From Pseudoalteromonas byunsanensis (GTDB lineage Bacteria > Pseudomonadota > Gammaproteobacteria > Enterobacterales > Alteromonadaceae), in contig NZ_MNAN01000033.1 in NCBI RefSeq assembly GCF_001854475.1, forward strand, positions 2,501 to 52,691: DNA of 50,191 nucleotides, read 5' to 3'. Both the position numbers and the translations under genes were made by a program. Below, in pieces: positions 35,151 through 44,343 of the stretch. Each line of letters begins with the position of its first letter. Within the stretch, counting starts at the first letter, position 1. The notes under the pieces were generated by a model. It was not told the DNA's origin. It did no database searches and saw only the letters and a list, made by a program, of their open reading frames with translations.

Positions 35151-37031
35151 CTAATCTTCAAAATAGGTATATCCTGCAAGCCCAGCATTAAGTTCTTGTA
35201 AATATTGTGCTCGCAGTGATTCATCCTGAACCGTTTCACTGACACGTGCGACAAAGTTATCCGCAAGCTGGGTGTGATCATAATGGACGAATTTTAATAC
35301 GTCCTGAACGCTATCACCCTTGATAGCGTTGGTTAAGTTGTAGCCGTTATCGCACAGTTCAACGTGCACTGAATCCGTATCTCCAAACAAGTTATGTAGA
35401 TCACCTAAAATTTCTTGGTAAGCACCTACCATAAACATGGCAATATGATATTGCTCGCCAGGGACATAAGGTGGAATAGGCAAACTTGATTCAATGCCAG
35501 AACCTTCAACATAGTCACGGATCTGACCGTCTGAATCACAGGTTATGTCTTGTAAAATAGCACGTTGTGTCAGTGGCTTGTCTAACGACTCAATTGGCAT
35601 AACAGGGAACAACTGCTGAATGCCCCATACATCTGGTAATGATTGAAATAGTGAGAAATTAACAAATAGTTTGTCTGCCAACTTTTCATTTAAGTCGTCC
35701 AAAACCTCACGGTGTGCGCGAGCATTCTCATTAAGTAACTCTCTTACACGATGCAAAATGGTAAAATATAACTGCTCTATTTGCGCCCACTGGGTCATGC
35801 TCACCATACCATGGACATATTGAGCGTGAGCTTCGCTGAACAGGTGCATGGCGTCGTGATATGTTTCCAACGCTAAGCGCGCTGTGATACGGCTATACGC
35901 CTGCCATAGTTCTTGTAGGATCACATGCGCATCCTGAGCGGGCATAATTAGAGTATGTTGATGTGGCGCTTTTTCAACATCAATGACATCCGTTATGAGA
36001 ACCGCGTGATGTGCTGTTAACGCTCGACCTGACTCAGTAATTATGGCGGGGTGTACTAGGTCATGTTGCTCGCACACCTCAGCAAAGGCACTAACCACAT
36101 TGCGAGCATACTCTGCCACGGTGTAATTCATTGAACATGCACTGCGTGAGCCTGAGCCTTCATAGTCAACCCCTAAACCACCGCCAACATCCACAGTTTT
36201 CAGCGGTACGCCCAATTGAGATAACTCAGCAAAATGACGTGCACACTCTTTCAATGCTCGATGAATATCACGTATGTTAGCTATCTGCGAGCCAATATGA
36301 AAATGCACTAAATTCATCAAATGCAATTTGTTGGCTTGTTTGAGCATCTCGACCGCTTCGAGAACCTGCCCTGCCGTCAGACCAAACTTACCTTTTTCGC
36401 CGCCGGTGTTTTGCCATTTGCCTTTACCCACCGAATTCAAGCGAATTCGAATGCCGATGGCAGGCTCAATATTTAGGTCATCAATTTCTTTAATTAAGGT
36501 CGTCAGTTCTGACAACTTCTCAACCACAATATTCACTTTGTGGCCCATCGCTTGGCCAATACACGCGAGCCTTAAAAACTCACTGTCTTTGTATCCATTA
36601 CAAACGATAGTAATCGGCTGTGTTGCAACCCCTAAAATGGCCATTAACTCTGGCTTCGAGCCAGCTTCTAAACCTACCTGACCACTTGGATGTGCCAGCA
36701 GCTTTGTTACCACCGAACGTTGCTGATTCACCTTTATTGGGTAAACACAGTTATATTGACCTTGATAGTCTCGTTGCTGACAGGCTTCTGAAAATGCATC
36801 TGTCATGGTATCGACACGATGTTTTAAGATGTCGGTAAAACGCACCAACACAGGTAAAGTTAAGCCTTGCGCCTTAAAGTCTTCAGTTAACTGATTGAGT
36901 GAAACTGGGGTTTTGTTGTGATCGCCATCAGGGTAAGCAACTAACTCACCTTTATTATTAATATCAAAATATCCTTCACTCCAATGAGCGACATTATATA
37001 AAGCACGTGCTGTGTCTAAACCCCAAGTCAT
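35151..37031 (-). CDS. speA: Biosynthetic arginine decarboxylase
   Basis: PLP enzyme turning arginine into agmatine, the first step of the agmatine route to polyamines (626 residues). PLP-binding Lys100 lies in NCVYPIKVNQQRSVV. Other motifs are HFHIGSQIANIRDIHRALKE, VDVGGGLGVDYEGSGS and ITESGRALTAHHAVL. The C-terminal FMVGAYQEILGDLHNLFGD is typical. The first residues (MTWGLDTARALYNVAHWSEG) match the family start. speE lies nearby on the other strand. No agmatinase gene is in the window. Confidence 0.97.
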   Translation of the reverse strand: MTWGLDTARALYNVAHWSEGYFDINNKGELVAYPDGDHNKTPVSLNQLTEDFKAQGLTLPVLVRFTDILKHRVDTMTDAFSEACQQRDYQGQYNCVYPIKVNQQRSVVTKLLAHPSGQVGLEAGSKPELMAILGVATQPITIVCNGYKDSEFLRLACIGQAMGHKVNIVVEKLSELTTLIKEIDDLNIEPAIGIRIRLNSVGKGKWQNTGGEKGKFGLTAGQVLEAVEMLKQANKLHLMNLVHFHIGSQIANIRDIHRALKECARHFAELSQLGVPLKTVDVGGGLGVDYEGSGSRSACSMNYTVAEYARNVVSAFAEVCEQHDLVHPAIITESGRALTAHHAVLITDVIDVEKAPHQHTLIMPAQDAHVILQELWQAYSRITARLALETYHDAMHLFSEAHAQYVHGMVSMTQWAQIEQLYFTILHRVRELLNENARAHREVLDDLNEKLADKLFVNFSLFQSLPDVWGIQQLFPVMPIESLDKPLTQRAILQDITCDSDGQIRDYVEGSGIESSLPIPPYVPGEQYHIAMFMVGAYQEILGDLHNLFGDTDSVHVELCDNGYNLTNAIKGDSVQDVLKFVHYDHTQLADNFVARVSETVQDESLRAQYLQELNAGLAGYTYFED

Positions 37032-37369
37032 GGCTTACTCGTTTATTCATTGTTAAAACCTGTAGTTTAATACGCTGCGAACCATATGGCGATGACATTT
37101 TTAGGCCAAGCCATATAGCAAGATACACCATATGAAGATTAAAACATTAATAACTCAACAATAACAAAAACCACGTTGAAGTTAACCTTTTTGCAAATAC
37201 ACTTGAAGTGACCGCGTGTTTGAGGGACGCCTTTGACAAGCGGATCACTAGAAACGTTGACAGCGCTTGCAGGAAAGCAATGGCCATGAACTGCAGCAGT
37301 TTGATCGCCTAGCGCTGAGATATAAAAAGACACAATGTTATTTTTGTAATCAAAAACAAGGAATTAATA
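37032..37369. other. Intergenic region upstream of speA and the secreted-protein gene
   Basis: No gene recognised. The last 50 bases upstream of 37370 are AT-rich and contain AAGGAAT as SD. An open frame of 64 codons on the minus strand (37139-37333) has no plausible start signal or composition and is not called. Confidence 0.5.
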
Positions 37370-38089
37370 ATGAAAAAACTATTTATGCTACCCTTATTAA
37401 TATGCTCAGCAGGTGTACTGGCGAACGTCACATCCGTCCCCTCTTTTGCATCGATACAAACGACCTTAATCTCAGATGCCAATACTTTAGGCATCAGTCA
37501 CCAGCGCTACGCCGATGCAGTGATAAAATACGAACGCTTTATGACAAAATTGATTGCCCCACAAGGTTATCAAGACTATAACATCCCAGATATTGTCGCT
37601 TTCGAGCAACTACCAGCAGTGTCAGTTATTTACCCAAATGGAGAGCTTTTAACACCAGAGTTACAACAATCGTTAATCGAGCAAATTAACCACAACGATA
37701 CCAAACTGGCGAATTACTTGGGCCTTAGTGTTCTAGAACTATATCTTTTCCTCAAATTACATTCTCAGTCTGTCATGGAGGGTAAATTACCAATCAATAA
37801 CGCTATAGCTCCAGATGATTTAGCGCCTCTATTAGAGGACTATGTCGAAGTGGTATGTCGCGCTGATTGTAGTAATTTCGGCATGACCAGCAATGACTTC
37901 TACGACCTACTAAATGCCATGCGTGATCATTATGTTAGAGGTATGTACCGAGATATTAAGGTGATCTCTCGCAATCATGATGGTTCGCTACATGATATTG
38001 CCATGTGGCGAAAACGCCATGATGGACTCATATGGAAACTAAGAGCTGCAACGTGCGATGACGAGATAAGTTGTCCTGTCGAACCCTAA
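37370..38089 (+). CDS. Unrecognised secreted protein
   Basis: A 239-residue protein with a Sec signal peptide (1-18, ending GVLA). The mature part is mostly helical, with four Cys (VVCRADCSNFG and AATCDDEISCPVEP) that may pair as disulfides in the periplasm or outside. Motif-like stretches are KLIAPQGYQDYNIPDIVAFE and DLLNAMRDHYVRGMYRDIKV. I do not recognise the family. It lies between speA and speE but runs on its own, with a strong hairpin downstream (38098-38125). Confidence 0.75.
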   Translation: MKKLFMLPLLICSAGVLANVTSVPSFASIQTTLISDANTLGISHQRYADAVIKYERFMTKLIAPQGYQDYNIPDIVAFEQLPAVSVIYPNGELLTPELQQSLIEQINHNDTKLANYLGLSVLELYLFLKLHSQSVMEGKLPINNAIAPDDLAPLLEDYVEVVCRADCSNFGMTSNDFYDLLNAMRDHYVRGMYRDIKVISRNHDGSLHDIAMWRKRHDGLIWKLRAATCDDEISCPVEP

Positions 38090-38097
38090 ACCAAAAT

Positions 38098-38125
38098 AGC
38101 AACTGATGCTCTGGCATCAGTTGCT
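38098..38125 (+). terminator. 12-bp stem-loop after the secreted-protein gene
   Basis: Arms AGCAACTGATGC / GCATCAGTTGCT with a 4-base loop start 9 bases after the stop. CCTC follows rather than a T-run, so termination may be weak or the loop may protect the transcript. Confidence 0.5.
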
Positions 38126-38746
38126 CCTCACAAGCCCCCTCATATAGAAGCAAAGTTATTCAATGGAACTACTAACTACATTGCACTGGGTATTGCATAT
38201 ACTTTCAGCGGCACAATACGCGTCATGCAGCTAAATAAACCGAGCGTGTACTTAGACCCCTAAATACGAGCCACGCAAAAATATGATGTTTAGCTCAAGC
38301 CTACAGAGCGAAGGTGACTATGTTCCTACAGAGGAGCTACCAAACTCTCAACTTTTCCACAAATTTCCTGCAGCCAAGACGCATTTCAAAAAACAATATT
38401 CTGATTCAACAACAATGAGTTACAACTCATTAAAAGGAACCAAAATCGACACCAGTGACTTATTTAGGTCTTTGAGTCAAAGACCTAAGACTTTTCACTA
38501 AAAGCAATGCTTAAATCTATGTGCATAAACAACACAAAGGCTTACCACTTTATGGTCCGTGTGCCACAACCCGAGCCAATAATTATAAGTTTCTACCATA
38601 TTGTAAAACATTCTTTTTTAATTGAATTAGTCAATTTATCTACAAAACATGCCGTCATAATTTTCCTAAATGCGCTAAAATAAATTGAGCAAAACTCAAA
38701 GCACTGGCAAAATTGCCAACAATTTATAGTAAGTGTGAAAATAGAT
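38126..38746. other. Long intergenic region before speE with several palindromes
   Basis: No gene is called. Dyads are AATGAGTT / AACTCATT (near 38413-38430), TTAGGTCTTTGA / TCAAAGACCTAA (38464-38488), AATTGA / TCAATT (38620-38636) and the perfect TGGCAAAATTGCCA (38705-38718), 28 bases before speE. A 72-codon open frame (38283-38501) contains the second dyad and is unlikely to be a gene. The palindromes may be operators or leader structures of speE. Confidence 0.5.
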
Positions 38747-39607
38747 ATGTCGAATTTAGAAGCAAACCGTTGGTTTACAGAGGTCAGCGACCGAGATGGA
38801 AGCGCCTTTTCACTACGCATCAACAAAAAGCTGGATGAGATCCAATCACCGTTCCAAAATGTTGAGATGTATGAAACAACCAATTTTGGTAACCTCATGA
38901 TCATCGATGGTTGCACCATGGTCAGCACCAGAGAAAACTTTTTTTATCATGAGATGATGAGCCACCCGGCACTTTTTTCTCACCCTGCACCAAAAAATGT
39001 GGTGATCATTGGTGGTGGTGACTGCGGCACTTTGCGTGAAGTATTAAAACACCCAGGTGTTGAACAGGTAACTCAAATTGATATCGACGAAGTCGTAACG
39101 CAAATGTCGCTAAAGTATTTCCCTGAGTTGTGCGAATCAAATAATGACCCACGTGCAACCGTGATGTTTGACGATGGTATCAAGTACATGCGTGAAGCAG
39201 CCGCGGAATCTATTGATGTCGTTATTGTCGATGGTACCGACCCAGTTGGCCCAGGTGAAGGACTGTTTAATCATGCGTTCTACAAGAGCTGCTTAGAAGC
39301 GCTACGCCCTGGTGGTATTATGGTTCAGCAAAGTGAGTCTCCACTTACTCACATGCCACTCCTTCTAGAAATGCGTGAAGCAATGCTTGAAGTTGGTTTT
39401 GTTGATTTACAGACACTACCTTTCCCTCAGCCTATTTATCCAAGCGGCTTGTGGTCAGCAACCATGGCACGTAAAGGTGAAGCATTTAATGGCTTTAGAG
39501 AACAAGATGCTGACAATGCACAATTTGATACAGAGTATTACAACACAGGTATTCATAAAGGCGCATTGGCCACCCCTAACTTTATGAAGCGCGCATTTAA
39601 CAAATAA
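38747..39607 (+). CDS. speE: Spermidine synthase
   Basis: Aminopropyltransferase joining putrescine and decarboxylated S-adenosylmethionine into spermidine (286 residues from ATG 38747; a GTG at 38735 is possible). Motifs are MYETTNFGNLMIIDGCTMVS, ENFFYHEMMSHPAL, the nucleotide loop VVIIGGGDCGTLREVLKHPG (GGGDCG instead of the common GGGDGG) and VDGTDPVGPGEGLFNHAFY. The Asp of VDGTDP is catalytic. The family match is otherwise complete. A bidirectional terminator follows. Confidence 0.96.
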   Translation: MSNLEANRWFTEVSDRDGSAFSLRINKKLDEIQSPFQNVEMYETTNFGNLMIIDGCTMVSTRENFFYHEMMSHPALFSHPAPKNVVIIGGGDCGTLREVLKHPGVEQVTQIDIDEVVTQMSLKYFPELCESNNDPRATVMFDDGIKYMREAAAESIDVVIVDGTDPVGPGEGLFNHAFYKSCLEALRPGGIMVQQSESPLTHMPLLLEMREAMLEVGFVDLQTLPFPQPIYPSGLWSATMARKGEAFNGFREQDADNAQFDTEYYNTGIHKGALATPNFMKRAFNK

Positions 39608-39631
39608 TATTTGCGCCGCTTTACTGATAAT

Positions 39632-39660
39632 AAAAAACCCAGACTGTGTCTGGGTTTTTT
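39632..39660. terminator. Bidirectional terminator between speE and hemE
   Basis: Arms AAAAAACCCAGAC / GTCTGGGTTTTTT with a TGT loop, serving both convergent genes. Confidence 0.88.
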
Positions 39661-39679
39661 ATCTTTTTAGCAAGCCAAA

Positions 39680-40744
39680 TTACTTATGGTATTTGCCGCT
39701 GAATTCATGTACGGCATTAATAAATACACCCGCATTCTCAGGGTCAACATCAGGCGTAATTCCGTGGCCAAGGTTAAACACATGGCCTGAACCTTCACCG
39801 AAACCAGCAAGAATAGATTGCACCTCTTCACGAATACGCTCAGGCGTTCCATGTAGCATAGCAGGATCCATATTGCCCTGTAGTGCCACTTTGTCACCAA
39901 CACGACGTTTTGCATCAGCAATATCAATCGTCCAATCCAAACCAATCGCATCACAGCCAGTCGCTGCAATCGCCTCAATCCACTGACCACCATTTTTGGT
40001 AAATAGTGTGACCGGTACTTTGCGACCGTCATTTTCACGGATCAAGCCATCCACTATTTTATGCATGTATTGCAAAGAAAACTCTTTATAATCACGAGGA
40101 CTAAGTACGCCACCCCATGAGTCAAATACCATTAATGACTGCGCACCCGCTTTGACTTGCGCATTCAAATAATCAATCACAGAGTCCGCGAGCTTATCTA
40201 GCAGTAAATGCAATGTTTGCGGTTCCGCAAATGCCATTTTCTTAATTTTACCGAATGTTTTGCTGCTACCACCTTCAACCATATACGTAGCTAGCGTCCA
40301 AGGTGAACCTGAGAAACCAATTAGTGGTACTTCACCTTTCAACTCTCGACGAATGGTACTTACCGCATTCATGACATATCCCAGTTCTTCGGTAGGATCG
40401 ATATTTGGGATATTTTTTACATCTTGTAACGAGCTGATTGGGCGCTCAAACTTAGGACCTTCACCTGTCTCGAAATATAAGCCTAGCCCCATTGCATCAG
40501 GAATGGTTAAAATATCACTGAACAAAATTGCCGCATCTAGCGGATAACGACGCAGCGGCTGTAAAGTAACCTCACAGGCAAGTTCTGCATTTTTGCATAA
40601 ACTCATAAAGTCGCCAGCTTGTGCACGGGTTGCACGATATTCAGGTAAATAACGCCCAGCTTGACGCATCATCCAGACTGGCGTGACATCAACCGGCTGT
40701 TTCATCAACGCACGTAAATAACGATCGTTTTTCAATTCGCTCAT
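39680..40744 (-). CDS. hemE: Uroporphyrinogen decarboxylase
   Basis: Converts uroporphyrinogen III to coproporphyrinogen III in heme synthesis (354 residues). The open frame goes up to 40828, but family length and the start [20 protein letters not shown] place the ATG at 40744. Motifs are [20 protein letters not shown], the catalytic [20 protein letters not shown] (Asp) and [20 protein letters not shown]. It is divergent from rsd, as in gammaproteobacteria where rsd and hemE cluster. Confidence 0.97.
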   Translation of the reverse strand: MSELKNDRYLRALMKQPVDVTPVWMMRQAGRYLPEYRATRAQAGDFMSLCKNAELACEVTLQPLRRYPLDAAILFSDILTIPDAMGLGLYFETGEGPKFERPISSLQDVKNIPNIDPTEELGYVMNAVSTIRRELKGEVPLIGFSGSPWTLATYMVEGGSSKTFGKIKKMAFAEPQTLHLLLDKLADSVIDYLNAQVKAGAQSLMVFDSWGGVLSPRDYKEFSLQYMHKIVDGLIRENDGRKVPVTLFTKNGGQWIEAIAATGCDAIGLDWTIDIADAKRRVGDKVALQGNMDPAMLHGTPERIREEVQSILAGFGEGSGHVFNLGHGITPDVDPENAGVFINAVHEFSGKYHK

Positions 40745-40921
40745 AGCGTATCTCGATTCCAATGCTTTAAAAATTGCACGGGATTGTATCACTAACTTGG
40801 CGCTCACTCTATCTAAACCAAAGCGCAAAATCGCGTAACTATGATCTAGATTAAATTGCCCTTAACTCAAAATGTTAGCAAATTTGTACTGTAATTATAC
40901 AAAATACATGGTGTGAAGGTA

Positions 40922-40951
40922 TTTACAATCGGGGTGAAAACTTGTTATAAA
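40922..40951 (+). promoter_or_regulatory. Putative promoter of the sRNA candidate
   Basis: TTTACA (40922-40927) and TATAAA (40946-40951) are separated by 18 bases. The expected transcription start is near 40958. Confidence 0.5.
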
Positions 40952-40957
40952 ATTGCC

Positions 40958-41055
40958 GCGTTACAAAAATAACAACAAAACACCTTTATAATAATAACAA
41001 TAATAGTTATCAACTAGCTAAACTGCATTCAAACCACCTTCAAGGTGGTTTTTTC
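40958..41055 (+). ncRNA. Candidate small RNA upstream of rsd
   Basis: A promoter-like element at 40922-40951 is followed about 75 bases later by a strong intrinsic terminator (41032-41055), with no open frame between. The ~100-nt transcript would have an unstructured A/C-rich middle (AAAAATAACAACAAAACACC, AATAATAACAATAATAG) resembling Hfq A-R-N repeats, and an Hfq-type terminator hairpin with a U-tail. Alternatively it is an attenuated leader of rsd, whose own promoter seems to lie near 41135-41163. No family is recognised. Confidence 0.35.
41032..41055 (+). terminator. Intrinsic terminator in the hemE-rsd interval
   Basis: Stem AACCACC / GGTGGTT with a TTCAA loop and a run of T (41049-41054). 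It ends a plus-strand transcript that starts inside the interval, since hemE runs the other way. Confidence 0.8.
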
Positions 41056-41194
41056 TTTTCTATAAACCCCAAAAATGGAACACTATGAAAATCAAATACT
41101 TATCATGTTTTTGTATAATAAAAATAAAAATAGGTTGACCTTTGCAACAGATTTCCTTTTTATAGTGTAAAACAATCCGCAATAGGAGATCACT

Positions 41195-41665
41195 ATGCTT
41201 TCAAGGTTAGAGCAAGCCCAAGAAAAGTGGGGAGGCAGCCATAGTGTTATTGATGCATGGTTAGCAGAGCGACAAGAATTATTACTGCAATACTGTAAAA
41301 TTGCGGGGTTCTCTCCTTATGACAAGAAAGATCATGCCCTACCTGATCAACTGCAAATACAGTCTTTTTGTCAGATTCTCATGGATTACTTATCTGCAGG
41401 CCATTTTGAAATTTACGACAACCTCGTCGAAGCCTGTGAAGAAAAAGGCCCTGATAGCGCTAAGCTCGCTCAGGAATTATATCCTCGTATTGCTGATACC
41501 ACTGATGTCGCCTTAGATTTCAACGACAAATACGCTGAGAATTCACAAGAACAGGTATTAAGAGATTTTGATCGTGACCTATCTCATTTAGGTGAAGTAT
41601 TAGAATCACGTTTTGAATTAGAAGATGAGCTAATTGATAACTTATATGCAAATCACACCGATTAA
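41195..41665 (+). CDS. rsd: Regulator of sigma D (Rsd/AlgQ family)
   Basis: A 156-residue helical protein that binds the housekeeping sigma factor in stationary phase. It begins MLSRLEQAQEKWGGSHSVID. FCQILMDYLSAGHFEIYDNL and the C-terminal DLSHLGEVLESRFELEDELI are family marks. AGGAG lies six bases before the ATG, and a TTGACC-N17-TTTTAT promoter is possible upstream. It is divergent from hemE, the conserved neighbour. Confidence 0.93.
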   Translation: MLSRLEQAQEKWGGSHSVIDAWLAERQELLLQYCKIAGFSPYDKKDHALPDQLQIQSFCQILMDYLSAGHFEIYDNLVEACEEKGPDSAKLAQELYPRIADTTDVALDFNDKYAENSQEQVLRDFDRDLSHLGEVLESRFELEDELIDNLYANHTD

Positions 41666-41694
41666 GTACTGATATGCCGCGGACATATTCAGCA

Positions 41695-41726
41695 TACTAA
41701 AAAGGGCCTATTGGCCCTTTTTAGTA
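41695..41726. terminator. Bidirectional terminator between rsd and fkpA
   Basis: Arms TACTAAAAAGGGCC / GGCCCTTTTTAGTA with a 4-base loop, A-run and T-run on either side. Confidence 0.9.
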
Positions 41727-41744
41727 TTCATAAACTGTAGCCTA

Positions 41745-42497
41745 TTATTCAGCTTCAGCTTTTTGCTCTTCTTCTTGAATCTCTAGCAGCTCAACTTCGA
41801 AAATCAATGTTGAGTTGGCAGGGATCTTACCAAGATTACGCTCACCGTAACCAAGTTCAGGTGGAATCGTGAACTTAAACTTAGAACCTACAGGCATTAA
41901 CTGTAAGCCTTCAGTCCAACCTTTGATCACTTGACGTAAACCAAAGCTCGCAGGTTGATTACGCGCGTAAGAGCTATCAAACTCTGTACCATCTAACAAT
42001 GTACCTTTGTAGTGTACTTTTACATGGTCAGTATCAACTGGCTTTTTACCATCACCTTCGGCAAGTACTTCATACTGAAGACCAGACTCAGTCACCACAA
42101 CACCTTCTTTTTTAGCGTTCTCAGCTAGGTATTTTTCACCTTCAGCTTTGTTTTGCTCAGCTTCAAGTTTTACTTTTTCAGCTTGTTTTTCACGTACTGA
42201 CGTATCTAACGCAGTTAACACTTCGCGAATTTTCGCTTCATCAAGTTGTGCTTTACCAGCTAGAGCATCTTCAAAACCACGCTTTAGTAGAACTTGGTCA
42301 AGCTCAATACCAAAGCTGCTTTTATCTTCTAAATCTTTTTGTAAGAAATTACCTACTGAAGCACCAATACCATAGGCTTGTTGCTGTGCTTCTGTTTCTA
42401 GTTTTAGTTCTGCTGGTTTTTCTTCTGCTTTTTGGTTACATGCAGCTAGCGCTAAAACTGATGCTGCCACCAAAGACAATTTAATCGTCTGTTTCAT
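41745..42497 (-). CDS. fkpA: FKBP-type peptidyl-prolyl isomerase, FkpA-like lipoprotein
   Basis: A 250-residue periplasmic folding helper. The signal ends LALAACNQ, a lipobox (Cys20). E. coli FkpA is soluble; this one should be lipid-anchored. The N-terminal dimerisation helices (about 30-125) are followed by the FKBP domain [40 protein letters not shown] and [20 protein letters not shown]. The leader carries a CGACAG / CTGTCG palindrome (42508-42521) just before the SD, and a TATAAT -10 lies at 42540-42535. A WD40-like gene diverges from it, with slyX beyond. Confidence 0.94.
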   Translation of the reverse strand: MKQTIKLSLVAASVLALAACNQKAEEKPAELKLETEAQQQAYGIGASVGNFLQKDLEDKSSFGIELDQVLLKRGFEDALAGKAQLDEAKIREVLTALDTSVREKQAEKVKLEAEQNKAEGEKYLAENAKKEGVVVTESGLQYEVLAEGDGKKPVDTDHVKVHYKGTLLDGTEFDSSYARNQPASFGLRQVIKGWTEGLQLMPVGSKFKFTIPPELGYGERNLGKIPANSTLIFEVELLEIQEEEQKAEAE

Positions 42498-42751
42498 TCT
42501 CTCTCTCCGACAGGTCTGTCGACCGTCTGTTAATATTATATTAATGGTTAAAGCTGTGTATCCACATTATCATTCATCACTAAATATGCCAAATTGTATA
42601 GCACTTTGGCATATATTTAACGTTTTCTGTGACTTGTAGCGACTTTGCGGTAACGATACGCTACTATCAAACTGATACTACCAATAAACTGTGTCGATTT
42701 TTATAGTCTAACCAGTGAAATTCACAGCGTTAAGGGGGAAATACCCATTTT

Positions 42752-43741
42752 ATGCTCAAACTCCACCGTTTATGGCTGTTTTTTGTCTGTATACTGCTAA
42801 GCAGTTGTACCCCAGCCGATAAAAAAGCCGATTTTACCGTTGAGCATGCAGCACGAGGTGCATTTGCTGCTGCCATTTCACACGATGGTCGTTACAGTTT
42901 AGTGTCATCCGTAGAACATGGTGTCAGTCTTTGGGACAATCAAGTCCATGGCTTAAAATATCAGTGGCAACAGTCAAAAATCGATGGCAACTTAGTCCAT
43001 TCTCTGGCAATTGCATATGATAACAGCGTGGCCGTTACCGCAGAAAATGAAACCTTTGCAGTTTGGAGTATCACCTCAGGTAAAAACCTCGGTTATTACC
43101 AAATCCAAACGGGGACCATCAGAGACATTGCTATTAGTAATCAGGGCCGCTACGTACTTTATGGACGTAGTGACAATGTAGTCGTACATCTGGACTTAGA
43201 AAGCGGAAGACGTATAGAGTTCCTCGGTCACCAAGAAAAAATTAATTCAATCGCTCTGTCTCCCAACGGGTACTTTGCGCTCACTGGTGCAAATGACTAC
43301 AGTGCATATTTTTGGGATACCAGAACAGGCCAAGTGATCCACCGTTTTAATCATCCAAGCCGAGTGACTAAAGTGGCGCTCGATGCATCGGGTCAATACG
43401 CATTTACAGCCGACAGTTTAAAAAAAGCCAGTATTTGGCAACTGGCATCAGGTGATCTTGTGTCACAATTGCAGTATATTGCGCGGCAGAAAATATTTAG
43501 CGCAGTACGCTTTAATCAAACTGGTACTTTGCTTGCCACTGGCGCACCAAACCGAGAGCTCACCCTATGGCGAGTACAGGACGGTGAAAAGCTCGGGTTA
43601 TGGAAAGTGCAGCCACGAGAAGGCAGTCGCCCAAAATCAGCAGTTGTGTTCGATGTCACATTTGTCGAACAAGACACAGCCCTAATAACGGAAAGCTCAA
43701 GTGGCTTATTAGAGCGTTTTAATCAAGTGGAGTCCCGATGA
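42752..43741 (+). CDS. WD40-repeat-like lipoprotein
   Basis: A 329-residue lipoprotein (lipobox LLSSC, Cys19) with at least five propeller-like repeats: DGRYSLVSSVEHGVSLWD, YDNSVAVTAENETFAVWS, NGYFALTGANDYSAYFWD, SGQYAFTADSLKKASIWQ and TGTLLATGAPNRELTLWR. A six- or seven-bladed beta propeller in the periplasm is likely, probably a protein-binding scaffold. The partner is unknown. It overlaps slyX by 4 bases (ATGA), so the two are co-translated. It sits between fkpA and slyX, which are neighbours in E. coli. Confidence 0.88.
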   Translation: MLKLHRLWLFFVCILLSSCTPADKKADFTVEHAARGAFAAAISHDGRYSLVSSVEHGVSLWDNQVHGLKYQWQQSKIDGNLVHSLAIAYDNSVAVTAENETFAVWSITSGKNLGYYQIQTGTIRDIAISNQGRYVLYGRSDNVVVHLDLESGRRIEFLGHQEKINSIALSPNGYFALTGANDYSAYFWDTRTGQVIHRFNHPSRVTKVALDASGQYAFTADSLKKASIWQLASGDLVSQLQYIARQKIFSAVRFNQTGTLLATGAPNRELTLWRVQDGEKLGLWKVQPREGSRPKSAVVFDVTFVEQDTALITESSSGLLERFNQVESR

Positions 43742-43950
43742 CAGAGTTAGAAAATCGCGTTATGGAGCTTGAAGCCAAGGTGGCTTTTCAAGACGATACC
43801 ATTGAAACCCTCAATGATGAACTCAAGGCTCATCAGCAAAGACTTGCAAAAATGCAGCGCCAGATAGAGTTACTAGGTGAAAAAATCAAAGAAGGTAGAG
43901 AAGAAGGCCTTATGCCACAACATCAAGAGCCTCCCCCGCCGCACTACTAA
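43738..43950 (+). CDS. slyX: SlyX family protein
   Basis: A 70-residue coiled-coil protein: heptads run from MTELENRVMELEAKVAFQDD to KMQRQIELLGEKI, with the family tail QEPPPPHY. Function is unknown. It is translationally coupled to the upstream lipoprotein gene. Conserved neighbours fkpA and yheV are close. Confidence 0.93.
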   Translation: MTELENRVMELEAKVAFQDDTIETLNDELKAHQQRLAKMQRQIELLGEKIKEGREEGLMPQHQEPPPPHY

Positions 43951-43963
43951 CACTAAGCCAGAA

Positions 43964-44164
43964 TCACTCTGGCTTAAACACACCTATCACTTGCTCAAAT
44001 TGGCGTGTTGATGCCTGAACGGCTTCTTTTGGTTGAGTCATCACATGACCACATTTAACACACTCAACTTTTTCTACATCGTGCTCTTTGAACAGCATCA
44101 TTACGTCGAGTTCTTTACACTCAGGACATGATGCCCCAGCAATAAAACGTTTTTTCTGTCTCAC
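43964..44164 (-). CDS. yheV: YheV family zinc-ribbon protein
   Basis: A 66-residue protein with two Cys pairs (SCPECKE and VECVKCGH) that form a zinc ribbon. KKRFIAGASCPECKELDVMM is the family signature. Function is unknown; E. coli yheV lies near slyX and kefB. It is convergent with slyX, 13 bases apart. Confidence 0.92.
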   Translation of the reverse strand: MRQKKRFIAGASCPECKELDVMMLFKEHDVEKVECVKCGHVMTQPKEAVQASTRQFEQVIGVFKPE

Positions 44165-44343
44165 GGCTTTTTGCCCCTACTACACATATTTAAGCCCATA
44201 TCGAATTGCGCTCATTTTAACCTAAAGCGACATTTATAGATACGATTGTAAGTATAGAACGGCCCAATAAGCACAACAGTGCTGACTTATATACCACCCT
44301 TCATGTTATGATGACCCCCATTCGGGTTTAACTACAAAGCATT

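Noticed and set aside
37139..37333. 64-codon minus-strand frame upstream of speA
   Set aside because: No ribosome site, atypical composition and no recognisable domain.
38090..38252. In-frame continuation after the secreted-protein gene that includes YIALGIAYTF, like an outer-membrane C-terminus
   Set aside because: Only about a dozen suggestive residues, no start and no upstream barrel sequence; treated as chance.
38283..38501. 72-codon open frame upstream of speE
   Set aside because: No Shine-Dalgarno in front, composition unlike neighbours, and it contains a perfect palindrome; more likely non-coding.
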